A stretch of 64,000 nt of DNA from Puniceicoccales bacterium. GTDB taxonomy: Bacteria > Verrucomicrobiota > Verrucomicrobiia > Opitutales > UBA953. The notes under the pieces were generated by a model that had not been told where the DNA came from, made no database searches, and was given only the letters and a program-made list of their open reading frames with translations. The position numbers and the translations under genes are program-made. Shown here one piece after another: positions 7,932 through 16,997 of this stretch (position 1 is the stretch's first letter; every line of letters begins with the position of its first letter). The DNA is taken from assembly GCA_031269335.1 (NCBI GenBank), contig JAISZI010000031.1, forward strand, positions 16,820 to 80,819. The letters run 5' to 3'.

Positions 7932-10562
7932 TCAGAAGACGGCGCCGAAGGAGAAGTTAAAGCGCACGCCGTCGTTGTTGTCGTAATGCTTTGATGTTGT
8001 CAGCGGCCAGCCGATGTCGATGCGCATGATTGCCGCCATGACCTTTATGCGGAAGCCGAAGCCCGCGTTGTCGTTGTAATTGGCAGCCTCGAAATTGAAG
8101 CTGCCGCTGTTGAGGAATCCCCAGTCGTAGAAGAAGGCGACCCGCAATTCATCGAAGAGTTTGACGGTGTATTCGGCGCTGAAGAAGGCGTAGGTATTGC
8201 CGCCGGTGGGTTCGTCGCCATCGAAGGGACCGACGTGGTCGTATTTGAATCCGCGGAGGTTGTAGGCGCCGCCGAGTTTGAATCGTTCGTAGAAGGGGAT
8301 GTAGCCGCTGCCGTAGTGGATCATGGAGCCGGCGCGGGCGCGGAGGAGGAGGGTTTGCTCGGCGGCGTCGAAGATGGGTATCCATTGGGCGGCGTGGGCA
8401 TCGATGCTGTAGTAGTTAATGTCGCCGCCGAGGGGTCCGCCGGCGACGGTGTTGAAGAGGGAGAAGCGATTGCCGTAGGTTGGGAAGAAGGCGTCGTTTC
8501 GGGTGTCGCGGTAGAATGTGAGTCCGACCTTGGAGGCTACTTTGGCACCTTCTTCGGCGCGGACGAAGCTGGGGGCGCTGTATGCAATGTTGCGCGTTTT
8601 AATCTCTTCAATGGTGTAGCCGAGCTGTGCGTTGATGTTTTCGTAGATGCGGCGTTGGGCGTGGATGTTGAGGCCGAGGCGTTGCGTCTCGTAGTCGCTG
8701 CTGGAGAAGCTCTCGTTGCGGAGATAGGCTTCATAGCCGACGGAAAGCTCGCGTTCTCCAAACCAGGGAATCTCGAAGCTCTGGAGGACGAGGTTGGAAT
8801 GGGTGCCGATTTGGACGCGGAAGCGGAATTTTTGTCCGCCGCCGCGGAAGTAATTGCGATAGTTAAAAATGTCGAAGTTGCTTTCGGAGTATTCCGCGAA
8901 TGCGTAAAGTTTTTCGATGCTGGAGAAGCCGCCGCCGAAATTGAGACTGCCCGTGCTTTCTTCGGCAACCTCGATACGCAAGTCTCTGCGGTTCGGGACG
9001 TTGACATTGCTTATTTCCGGCTGGAGTATGACGCTCTTAAAGAAGCGCGTATTCCGCAGTATCGTTTCGGAATTTCTCATGCGCACGGTGTCGAAAACTT
9101 CGCCCGGCGCCATGATCAACTCGCGGGTGATAACGCGGTTACGTGTTTTGGTGTTGCCGATGATGTTGATTGTGCCGAGGTAGGTTTTGACGCCTTCGGT
9201 GACGTAGAAGACGAGATCGACTTCGCCGGTTTCGACGTTCGGGCGGCGGCGGACGGTGACGAAGGTGTTGAGGTAGCCGTATTGTCCGTAGTGGTCGCGG
9301 ATTTTCTGGATGGCGTTTTCAATGGCGGTGGGGGAATACCAATCGCCGCTTTCGATGGAGTCGAAGTTGGTGCGCACTTCGGAGACGTCGTCGGCTTTGA
9401 CGCCGTCGGCGAATACGCTGTCAATGACGCGGCTGCCGAAGGGGTAGGGGCGGGTGATGTCGCGGCGACGTCGGGCGAGGTTTACGAGGATGGTTTTGGT
9501 GTTGAAGACATTGATTTCGTGAAGGCGGTCCGGGCTGGCGTTGACGGTTTCGTCGGTCTCGTGTGGTTTTTTTGAGCCGAGGATATTCCCTTCAATCGAT
9601 AGTTTGCCGACTTTGTAGCGACGCCCTTCGGAGACTTTTATTTTGAGCGAGATACGGGCATCCTGCCCGCCGGTTTCGATGATGTCGCGCTCGATGGTTT
9701 CCTCTGGTATTTCGATATCGAGAAAGCCTTGGTTGCGGTAGAAAGCGCGGAGTTTTTCGATGTCGGTGCGAAATTCTTCGGAGTGGTAGTAGCCTAATTG
9801 GCGAATGGGAGATATTTTCAGGAAGCGGTTTCCGGGGAAGTCCGCAGGGTCGAAAAGCAATGCCCATGAGGAAGTTTCGATTTGGGGGCGCAGATCGGCC
9901 TCCCGGATATGCGTGTTGCCGGAAAATGTTACCGAGGAGATTGTGACATCATAATTTTCTTTAATGACAAAAGTAACAGTGGCAGTGCCATTTTCCTCGT
10001 TGCGGTCGATCTTTGGTGTGATTTCGGCGAAGGGGAAGCCCGATCCGTCATATTTTTTGCGAAGTTTTTCGCAGGTGCGGGCGATGAGGACTTCGTTGAG
10101 CGGGTCGCCTTCGCGAATGAGGCTTTCGTCGATGAGTGCTGTGCCGAAGGTGCTTTCGGTGTCCCAGTAGGTGTTGCCTTGGAAGCTGACTCTTTCGACG
10201 CGCATGCGCGGACCGAGGGTTACGCGCACGCGCACGGTGCCATCGGCGGCGGGCGGGTCTGGGTCTATGCTGACGTATTCATAGAAGCCTGTCGCGTAGA
10301 GGGCGCGGACGGAGGCGTCGGAAGCTTCTTGGGTGAAGGGCAGACCGGGTTTGAGCCGCATTTGAGCGGCGGCTTCGTCGGCATTCATCGGGCGTTGTCC
10401 CTCGAAGCGGTATTCGATCGTGGAGACAAGCGGTTCGCGATAAAGAGGGGCGGAAGGTGCGGGCGGGCGCGGATTTTCCTGCGCATGTGCGCAAATAGAA
10501 ATGCCGGCGGCGCAAGCGGTGAGAAACGCGAATAGGCCGGGTTTAAGGAGATTGTGAGTCAT
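7932..10562 (-). CDS. bamA: Outer membrane protein assembly factor BamA
   Basis: 876 aa Omp85-family protein, the core of the BAM complex that folds beta-barrel proteins into the outer membrane. The N-terminus has a Sec signal (LFAFLTACAAGISICAHAQ). Several POTRA repeats follow to about residue 480 (for example RVERVSFQGNTYWD, ISSVTFSGNTHIREADL, INIIGNTKTRNRVI). The C-terminal half is the barrel, with the conserved RLGLNIHAQRR and FKLGGAYNLRGFKYDHVG regions and a terminal strand ending in Phe (NFSFGAVF). The ATG overlaps the dnaB stop by 4 nt (ATGA), indicating translational coupling, and the uracil-DNA glycosylase gene follows. Confidence 0.95.
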   Translation of the reverse strand: MTHNLLKPGLFAFLTACAAGISICAHAQENPRPPAPSAPLYREPLVSTIEYRFEGQRPMNADEAAAQMRLKPGLPFTQEASDASVRALYATGFYEYVSIDPDPPAADGTVRVRVTLGPRMRVERVSFQGNTYWDTESTFGTALIDESLIREGDPLNEVLIARTCEKLRKKYDGSGFPFAEITPKIDRNEENGTATVTFVIKENYDVTISSVTFSGNTHIREADLRPQIETSSWALLFDPADFPGNRFLKISPIRQLGYYHSEEFRTDIEKLRAFYRNQGFLDIEIPEETIERDIIETGGQDARISLKIKVSEGRRYKVGKLSIEGNILGSKKPHETDETVNASPDRLHEINVFNTKTILVNLARRRRDITRPYPFGSRVIDSVFADGVKADDVSEVRTNFDSIESGDWYSPTAIENAIQKIRDHYGQYGYLNTFVTVRRRPNVETGEVDLVFYVTEGVKTYLGTINIIGNTKTRNRVITRELIMAPGEVFDTVRMRNSETILRNTRFFKSVILQPEISNVNVPNRRDLRIEVAEESTGSLNFGGGFSSIEKLYAFAEYSESNFDIFNYRNYFRGGGQKFRFRVQIGTHSNLVLQSFEIPWFGERELSVGYEAYLRNESFSSSDYETQRLGLNIHAQRRIYENINAQLGYTIEEIKTRNIAYSAPSFVRAEEGAKVASKVGLTFYRDTRNDAFFPTYGNRFSLFNTVAGGPLGGDINYYSIDAHAAQWIPIFDAAEQTLLLRARAGSMIHYGSGYIPFYERFKLGGAYNLRGFKYDHVGPFDGDEPTGGNTYAFFSAEYTVKLFDELRVAFFYDWGFLNSGSFNFEAANYNDNAGFGFRIKVMAAIMRIDIGWPLTTSKHYDNNDGVRFNFSFGAVF

Positions 10563-12037
10563 GTATGCGTGTGCGCTGGTGTTTCAAAGCGAGTCAGGCT
10601 TTTACGGAATAAAAGTTCGATCTCACCAGTAGGTCCGTTGCGTTGTTTTGCAATGATAAGTTGTCGTGGGACGACGTCGTGACCGACTTCGTCGTCATCG
10701 GGTTCGGCGGAGTCGGTGCGTTCCTTTTTTTTCACGGCGCGCCGTTTTTTATCAATGATCATGACCATGTCGGCGTCTTGTTCGATGGATCCCGATTCGC
10801 GCAAGTCGCTCATGCGCGGGGCGCGGTTTTCGTCTTCGCTTTTGCGGTTAAGTTGGGCGAGTGCGACGACAGGCAGGTTGAGTTCTTTCGCCATGGCTTT
10901 GATGCTGCGGGAGGCTTGGGCGATTTGTTGTTCGCGGGGGGTGCGTTCGTCCGTGCCGTTGATGAGCTGGAGGTAGTCAATCACGACGAGGCCGATTTTT
11001 TCCTGCTGGGCAATGCGGCGGGCCTTGGCGCGGATTTCGAGTATGGTCTGCCCGCCTTGGTCATCGATGTAGAGGGGCTTGTTCTGGTATTCGGCGGCGA
11101 TGTCGGCAATGGAGCGCAGGGTGTCTTTGTTCGTGAAGCCGTCGCGCACTTGGCGCAGATTGGCACCGGAACGGGAGCAGAGCAGGCGGAGCGCGAGTTC
11201 CCGTGATGGCATTTCAAGGCTGAATAATAATGTTGGGATAACTTTTTTGGCTGTTTTTGTTTTGGGGAAGAGCGCCGCCTCAATGAAGTTGAGTGCAATC
11301 GAGGTTTTGCCCATGCCCGGGCGGGCGGCGACGACGATCATTTGCCCGGGATGGAAACCGAAACACATTTTGTCGAGTTCGTCGAATCCCGTGGGCACGC
11401 CGGTGATGGCACCTTTGTTTTGAGAGAGGAAGTTAACGAGTTCGACAGCCTCGTGGGCGGGTTCCCGAATGTGCGCGATGCTGTTCGACTTGATTCGGTT
11501 TTCGCTGATTTCGTAGAAGTTTTGCTCTACCGTGTCGAGGAGGCTGTCGAGGTCGTCGTCCAAGGTATAGGCGCGTTCTATAGCGTCCTGTGCGCTGCGG
11601 ATGAGTTCCCTTCGGAAATACTTTTCGCAAACAATTTCCAACCAATAAGAGGCGTGGGCGGTGACTTCGATTCGGTTCGTGAGCGAGGAAATATAAGCGG
11701 CGCCCCCGCTTTTTTCGAGATGCCCGGCTTTGCGAAGAGAATCGGTGAGCGTGATGTCGTCGATGGCGATATTGTTGTTTTTCATTTCCACCATGACCGA
11801 GAAAAGCAATTGATTACGAACGTCAAAGAAATATCCGGACGATACATTTTTGGCGATACATTCATTGAGAATGAGACCGCCGCCGTCAATGATGCAGCTG
11901 GCTATTAAACCGGCTTCGGCGTCTAAATGGTGCGGCGGAGACCTGTCCATATTAGCGGCGGTACTTGTGTCGTCAGCGTCGCCCGTGGAACGTGAACGCG
12001 ATGCGGTCTTGAATTTGTTGTTTTTAGATGGGCTCAT
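10559..12037 (-). CDS. dnaB: Replicative DNA helicase DnaB
   Basis: 492 aa. This hexameric helicase unwinds the replication fork. An N-terminal DnaB domain begins near HHLDAEAGLIASCIIDGG. The RecA-like ATPase carries Walker A ARPGMGKTSIALN and Walker B-type LVVIDYLQLI, plus the DnaB block MSDLRESGSIEQDADM and a final arginine-containing motif near KQRNGPTGEIELLF. The 35-residue N-terminal extension is Ser/Thr/Asp-rich and probably disordered. No intein or insertion is seen. It starts 27 nt after the fucosidase stop and overlaps bamA by 4 nt. Confidence 0.96.
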   Translation of the reverse strand: MSPSKNNKFKTASRSRSTGDADDTSTAANMDRSPPHHLDAEAGLIASCIIDGGGLILNECIAKNVSSGYFFDVRNQLLFSVMVEMKNNNIAIDDITLTDSLRKAGHLEKSGGAAYISSLTNRIEVTAHASYWLEIVCEKYFRRELIRSAQDAIERAYTLDDDLDSLLDTVEQNFYEISENRIKSNSIAHIREPAHEAVELVNFLSQNKGAITGVPTGFDELDKMCFGFHPGQMIVVAARPGMGKTSIALNFIEAALFPKTKTAKKVIPTLLFSLEMPSRELALRLLCSRSGANLRQVRDGFTNKDTLRSIADIAAEYQNKPLYIDDQGGQTILEIRAKARRIAQQEKIGLVVIDYLQLINGTDERTPREQQIAQASRSIKAMAKELNLPVVALAQLNRKSEDENRAPRMSDLRESGSIEQDADMVMIIDKKRRAVKKKERTDSAEPDDDEVGHDVVPRQLIIAKQRNGPTGEIELLFRKSLTRFETPAHTHT

Positions 12038-12064
12038 CGATTTTCGTTATCTTTGTTTCGCTGT

Positions 12065-15000
12065 CTATTTTACGCCCCAGAAATTTATTTTTTCGTTGGG
12101 TATCACGACAGGAGCGACCGTTGTAGGAAGGTTTTCGTCATCGCAGTAGAGGAATACTTCCTGATCTTTTTTCAAATCAATTTCAAAAACTCCGGGTTTA
12201 ATTTCATTCACCTTTATTTGAGAAGGTGGCGTTGGACTGGCGCCGCTTGATTTATTTAACTTTGACGGTAGCGCAGATGCGATGCGGAAAGGTTGTTTGA
12301 AATTTGGTTTTATTTTGCACGGTTCGCCGGCGAGGCTTTTTATTTTAACCCAGTTTGTTTCTCCATTTTTTCGTATTGCCGTTACGAGAAAAGCACCTTG
12401 GGTGCGGAGATTTTGAAATGTGGCATCTTTCCATGCTGGCGGGACTGCCGGGAAAACCCGGATGACATTGCCCCAACTTTGGAGCAACATTTCTTGGAGT
12501 GATTCGGCGGCGGCAATCGAGCATTCGATCACCGGTGAACCTTCGATATACTGCGTGTTAGGCATTACGAAGCGTTTGTTGTTGTGATGCGCTTTCAAAC
12601 ATTTCAGGGCATTCTCGCCATCGCCAAGATAGGAATATATTGCGGAGGCTGCCGCGTGCGACCATCCGTAAATTTGCCTGCCTCTATCGACCGTCAACCA
12701 ATGTTTAATCGATTTTTCAATAATTGCTTTGTTCTCGGCTTGGTCGGTGGAGAGAACGTGCAATGGCCACGTCATCAAGAGATGCGACCAGTGCCGGTGG
12801 GATTGTTTAAGTGATTTAGTGCGACCGATGCGAAATCCAGTCTCGTCTCGTGGAAAATCTACAAGGTCTCTCAAAATTTCTTCCCACCGTGGGCGGCGCG
12901 TGTCGTTGAATTTATGGCGATTGTCGAGGTAAATCAAGGTTTCACACGCCCAGCGCAAGAGGGATAAATTGTAATTATTATCAGCATCGTCGCCGTATTC
13001 CGGCGAATGGAACACTGGCAGATGTAACTTGCCGTCGTTGCCTTTCTTTAATAAATTGGAATACAAATTTACGCTCTGTTTTAATAGCGGATAAAAGGCG
13101 TGTGTTTTATGATCGGTAACGAATTTTTCGTTCATGGAAAAGCGGTATTGCTGCCAGTAGAGGTGCAGTGCCCATGTGAAATCGCCCGGATTGATGTAGC
13201 TGGCGGGCGCGCAGGTTCCATCGCCGCGCAGGCCCTCGTAGTCGGTCGTGTGCGGAACGGTGGCGCAATCGTCGAATTTCCAGATGTCTTTTGCATTCTT
13301 CACAAAGTTGTTTCTTTTTGCGTCAATAAACCGCGTAAAAGATTCGCCAAGTTCGAGGCGGTTGGCGGTATAGACCGGGGAGTAAGCGAGCTGGATGTTG
13401 AGGTTCCACCAGATGCGTGGCCAACCGGTCTCGCGATACCACGGACCGAGCAAGTCTATGACCATGCGGTCGTTGCGTGTCGCCGAGGCGAGTTTATAGA
13501 TTTGATTCCAGTAGAAACCTTCGACTTGTGAATCGGGGACGGAGACGAAGCTGGCTGGATAATAGTTGTTCCACCAATGCCGGTGGGAGTTTTCGAGTTC
13601 TTGTGTTGAAATTTTGGCGACTTGCGTGACAGTTTTCACCGCTATTTCTTTTGAGTTGGCGGCGGGGAAAGTGTCGGCGACGGTGAGGATTAGGCGCCGT
13701 CCATTGTCGCTATCCGCATTAACGAGCCATGCCGTTGTATAAGAACCGCCGGCGGCGCGTTTTTGTTCACAGTATTCGACATTTTTTACGCGACCGCTTT
13801 CGGGTTGGGGATTAGGTGTTATTTTCGTTTTTTTCATTTCGTTTCGGAAGACGACGGCATTTTTTGGTCCCCACTGGAAAGTGGCGTTTTTTTCGGCGCC
13901 GCTGAATTTGAAATTGGCGATCAGCGCAATTTCTTTGGCGTGATTGAAGGCGCGAAAATTAATGGTTCCCGCGTCGGTGATGACTTCTCCGAGGACTTCG
14001 GCATTCCAGATGTCTGTGCGCAAGGTGCCGGATTTTATTTTTCCTACTGTTTTTAGTAGAAGACCGCCGATGGGTAAACGTCCGTTGTCGCGGCGGTGGT
14101 CGGTGACGTCGGAACGTCCAATTTCAAATCGAATTTGCTGTTGTGAATCTTGGAAGATAGTCGTGCCGAGTAAGCCGTTGCCGAGAAAAGCACCGTGGTC
14201 GAACTTGAGCGGCAATTTTTCCCAGACTGGGTCTTGTTTTGCGAGGAATGCCTGCCAGTTGATACCTTGCTGGACTGCCTGTTGTTGCTGCTTGGAGTTC
14301 TGTTGGTCGCGGATAAGTTTTCCGACTTCGCGCAAGGTCGCCGCATCGATATCGCTGAAAGCACCGTGGTCGAACTTTCTCGGCAATTGAATAAGTCTTC
14401 CGACTTCGCGCAAGGTCGCCGCATCGATATCGCGGAGTCTTCCATTATAATCGGGTCCGACGTCGATTGAAAAAATATTTCCGTATTTGACCGCTCCGAG
14501 ATAATCATTAAAGAGTCTTTTCGCAGGATGAGCCAATTTGTCATGTCTCGGCAAGGAATAAAACCACATTGCACCACCTTCATGAGGCGGCAATATCGGG
14601 TAAGTAAATTCCGCGATCTTCCAGTTGTTGCGTCCGGCTTTCATGTAGGGTCCTGCCGCGGACGTGTTTGCAAGTGGTCCCGGTTTCCCCAGTTCGCCGA
14701 GGCGTATGTCGGCACTTGTTTGGTCGCCGTGATTGTATCCGATGAAACAGTTGGGCTGGAACTTCTTGCACCATGCGGTCGTTTCCTCGTGACTTAATCC
14801 ACCGGTTCCTACCGCGTGGTCGAACCAGATAAATTCGATGGGACCGTAGTTTGTCAGAAGTTCTTTGAGCTGCGCTTTTTTTGCTTCGGGATTGTGTCCG
14901 CCTTTATAGGAATGCCCGTCAACCGCGCCTTTCCAAGTCCAGTCGCCTTCCGAAAAATATAATGCGAGTTTGATTCCATATTTATCACAGGACTTTTTTA

Positions 15001-15568
15001 GTTCGGCTAATACATCTTTTTTTAGCGGCGCATTTGTCACTTTTCGCTCAGTTGTTTTTGTGTCCCAAAGGCAAAAACCGTCGTGATGTTTTGTCAGAAA
15101 TAAAATGTAGCCCATTCCGGCTTCTTTCGCCGTCTTTGCCCATTGGTCGGTATCCACATTCTTTGCTGGAAAGAGTTTGTCGTAATCCGTCCGTTTGGCG
15201 ACGCCGCCCGTCCATTCGCGTCCCGAAAACGTGCTAAATGACCAGCAAATAAACGTTCCCCAGCGTAAATTTTTGAGTTCTTTTACGCGTTCATCGGAAA
15301 TGGTAGAAGGCGGGACGGAAGCTGGGTTTGGCGCGGGCGCGGCGAAGGTTGTGGGAGAAAATAAAACTATGGGTATGAACAGCAGCGACAAAATAAAACC
15401 GACATATTTTTTAGTCCACTGTGAGGCGATGTTTGTGCGCGCCAGAAAATTCTCTACTGTGCGAGAAAAGGGCAGGGCGCGAGTTTGTTTTGTATTAAGA
15501 CGGGCGCGTGAGCCGTCAGTGGCAAGGAATGCCGGTGGTGTAGTGTTTTTTAGCGAGAACATGATCAT
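12065..15568 (-). CDS. Secreted two-module fucosidase: GH29 domain fused to GH95-like domain
   Basis: 1167 aa from the ATG at 15568. The track start at 15832 is rejected because it runs into proA; the ATG at 15562 is also possible. A basic stretch precedes a hydrophobic segment (about residues 55-72, FILSLLFIPIVLF) and AAP, read as an unusually late signal peptide. Residues about 90-395 are a GH29 alpha-L-fucosidase-type barrel (RWGTFICWSFSTFSG, FLTKHHDGFCLWDT, EFIWFDHA with the probable nucleophile Asp). Residues about 437-1167 resemble GH95 and related alpha/alpha-barrel enzymes (FLGNGLLGTTIF, RSDVTDHRRDN, SHRHWSHLLMTWPL, VIRVFPAVPPAWKD). Both families release L-fucose, with opposite stereochemical outcomes. 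The junction contains a duplicated, shuffled sequence (see repeat entry). The GH95 assignment is by pattern only. Confidence 0.85.
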   Translation of the reverse strand: MIMFSLKNTTPPAFLATDGSRARLNTKQTRALPFSRTVENFLARTNIASQWTKKYVGFILSLLFIPIVLFSPTTFAAPAPNPASVPPSTISDERVKELKNLRWGTFICWSFSTFSGREWTGGVAKRTDYDKLFPAKNVDTDQWAKTAKEAGMGYILFLTKHHDGFCLWDTKTTERKVTNAPLKKDVLAELKKSCDKYGIKLALYFSEGDWTWKGAVDGHSYKGGHNPEAKKAQLKELLTNYGPIEFIWFDHAVGTGGLSHEETTAWCKKFQPNCFIGYNHGDQTSADIRLGELGKPGPLANTSAAGPYMKAGRNNWKIAEFTYPILPPHEGGAMWFYSLPRHDKLAHPAKRLFNDYLGAVKYGNIFSIDVGPDYNGRLRDIDAATLREVGRLIQLPRKFDHGAFSDIDAATLREVGKLIRDQQNSKQQQQAVQQGINWQAFLAKQDPVWEKLPLKFDHGAFLGNGLLGTTIFQDSQQQIRFEIGRSDVTDHRRDNGRLPIGGLLLKTVGKIKSGTLRTDIWNAEVLGEVITDAGTINFRAFNHAKEIALIANFKFSGAEKNATFQWGPKNAVVFRNEMKKTKITPNPQPESGRVKNVEYCEQKRAAGGSYTTAWLVNADSDNGRRLILTVADTFPAANSKEIAVKTVTQVAKISTQELENSHRHWWNNYYPASFVSVPDSQVEGFYWNQIYKLASATRNDRMVIDLLGPWYRETGWPRIWWNLNIQLAYSPVYTANRLELGESFTRFIDAKRNNFVKNAKDIWKFDDCATVPHTTDYEGLRGDGTCAPASYINPGDFTWALHLYWQQYRFSMNEKFVTDHKTHAFYPLLKQSVNLYSNLLKKGNDGKLHLPVFHSPEYGDDADNNYNLSLLRWACETLIYLDNRHKFNDTRRPRWEEILRDLVDFPRDETGFRIGRTKSLKQSHRHWSHLLMTWPLHVLSTDQAENKAIIEKSIKHWLTVDRGRQIYGWSHAAASAIYSYLGDGENALKCLKAHHNNKRFVMPNTQYIEGSPVIECSIAAAESLQEMLLQSWGNVIRVFPAVPPAWKDATFQNLRTQGAFLVTAIRKNGETNWVKIKSLAGEPCKIKPNFKQPFRIASALPSKLNKSSGASPTPPSQIKVNEIKPGVFEIDLKKDQEVFLYCDDENLPTTVAPVVIPNEKINFWGVK
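14187..14433 (-). repeat. Shuffled duplicated segments at the GH29-GH95 junction
   Basis: A 43-bp sequence (14313-14355, again at 14391-14433, one mismatch, offset 78 bp = 26 codons) encodes DIDAATLREVG twice. A second sequence (20 bp plus 8 bp identical; 14187-14217 and 14358-14388, offset 171 bp = 57 codons) encodes KFDHGAF twice. The copies interleave A-B'-A'-linker-B in the coding direction and all stay in frame. Confidence 0.9.
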
Positions 15569-15635
15569 GGCGAGTGTTGTTTGGAAGTTTCGTCTGTGGA
15601 GACAAGTGTTTTTTTCAGAAGAGAAGGGAAGGTGT

Positions 15636-16934
15636 TTATGTTTTTGGTGGAGGAGGGAGTGTTCCGCGGGTTTGCCCGTGGCCGATGATTTGGTATTTAT
15701 AGATCGTAAGTTCTTCCAACGCCATGGGACCGCGGGCGTGGAGTTTGCCGGTGCTGATGCCGATTTCGGCGCCGAAGCCAAATGCGCCGCCGTCGGTGAA
15801 GCGGGTGCTTGCGTTCCAATAGACCGTCGCACTGTCCACGGCGTTGAGGAAAAATTCGGCGACGGCAGCGTTTTCGGTGACGATGGCGTCGGAGTGGCGC
15901 GAGCCGTGTGCGGCGATGTGTTCGATGGCGTCGTTGGTGTCGGCTACGATGCGCAGGTTGAGGATCGGGGCGAGCCATTCGGTGTCCCAATCGGAAGGGG
16001 AGGCGGGTTTGGTGATGTTTGGCGCGAGTGCGTGACTGTTGGCGTCGGCGTGGATTTCGACGCCGTAAGCGTTGAGGGCTGCGGTGATACGCGGGACGAA
16101 GGTCGGAGCGATGGCGGCGTCAACGAGCAAAGTTTCCATGGCGTTGCAGACGCCCGGGCGCTGGCATTTGGCATTGAGGACGATGTTTTCCGCCATGTCG
16201 GGGTCGGCGTCGCGGTGGACAAAGGTGTGACAGATTCCGTTGTAGTGCATGATGACAGGCATCCGTGCATGTTGTTTAACGGTTTCGATGAGGGTGTGAC
16301 CGCCTCTGGGAATCATGAGGTCAATGTATTTTTCGAGGGAACAAAGGAGGGGAACGGCTTCGCGGGTGGTGACGGGGACGAGGGAGGCTGCGCCGTTAAA
16401 GCCATGCTTTGCAAGTGCTTGTTCGAGGGCGTTGGCGATGGCGGTGTTGGAGTGAAAGGCTTCTGCGCCGCCCCGCAGGATGGTGGCGTTGCCCGCTTTG
16501 AGGCAAAGTGCGGCGGCGTCGGCGGTGACGTTGGGGCGCGATTCGTAGATGATGCCGATGACGCCGATGGGGACGGCGCGTTTGCGGATGCGCAGGCCGT
16601 TGGGGAGCGTCCATTCGCGGAGGATGCGCTCGGTGGGATCGGGCAAATCGGCGATTTTTTCGATGCCGGCGGCGATATCGGCGATGCGTTCTTTTGTGAG
16701 GCGCAGGCGGTCTATGAGTGCCGGGTGGAGCTGGGAGGCGGCGGTGTCGGCGGCATTGGCTTCGAGTATCGCTGGGGCGTTTTGTCTAAGGGAAGAGGCA
16801 ATGTCGTGCAGGGCGGCGTTTTTTTGCGAAGCGGAGGCGGCGGCGAGAGCGCGGGAGGCGTCACGGGCAACAGAAGCGATAGCGGTCAGGGTTTCAAGAA
16901 GGGCAGCTGTGCCCGATGTTGTTGATGGGTGCAT
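15636..16934 (-). CDS. proA: Gamma-glutamyl phosphate reductase
   Basis: 432 aa, full length for the family. It reduces glutamyl-5-phosphate to glutamate-5-semialdehyde with NADPH, the second step of proline synthesis. This is an aldehyde dehydrogenase fold with the ProA blocks VPIGVIGIIYESRPNVTADA, ILRGGAEAFHSN, MHYNGICHTFVH, the catalytic Cys region KCQRPGVCNAMETLLV and AFGFGAEIGISTGKLHARGP. It follows dapB by 63 nt on the same strand. No proB is in the window. Confidence 0.95.
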   Translation of the reverse strand: MHPSTTSGTAALLETLTAIASVARDASRALAAASASQKNAALHDIASSLRQNAPAILEANAADTAASQLHPALIDRLRLTKERIADIAAGIEKIADLPDPTERILREWTLPNGLRIRKRAVPIGVIGIIYESRPNVTADAAALCLKAGNATILRGGAEAFHSNTAIANALEQALAKHGFNGAASLVPVTTREAVPLLCSLEKYIDLMIPRGGHTLIETVKQHARMPVIMHYNGICHTFVHRDADPDMAENIVLNAKCQRPGVCNAMETLLVDAAIAPTFVPRITAALNAYGVEIHADANSHALAPNITKPASPSDWDTEWLAPILNLRIVADTNDAIEHIAAHGSRHSDAIVTENAAVAEFFLNAVDSATVYWNASTRFTDGGAFGFGAEIGISTGKLHARGPMALEELTIYKYQIIGHGQTRGTLPPPPKT

Positions 16935-16997
16935 CGTTATTTGGCGAGTGGGGGATGCGGCGTTGCGCGGTGAAGAGGGAAGCGGGCTGTTTTTCTT

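Noticed and set aside
15569-15832. Upstream extension of the fucosidase ORF
   Set aside because: It would overlap the 3' end of proA by almost 200 bp and adds residues with no signal-peptide or domain features.
15195-16925. 576-aa plus-strand ORF and other long antisense ORFs (3211-4575, 8235-9575, 44153-45055)
   Set aside because: They lie opposite proA, pgi, bamA and fucI, all clear genes. Their Gly/Asp/Phe/Val-rich translations are typical mirror ORFs of GC-rich coding DNA.
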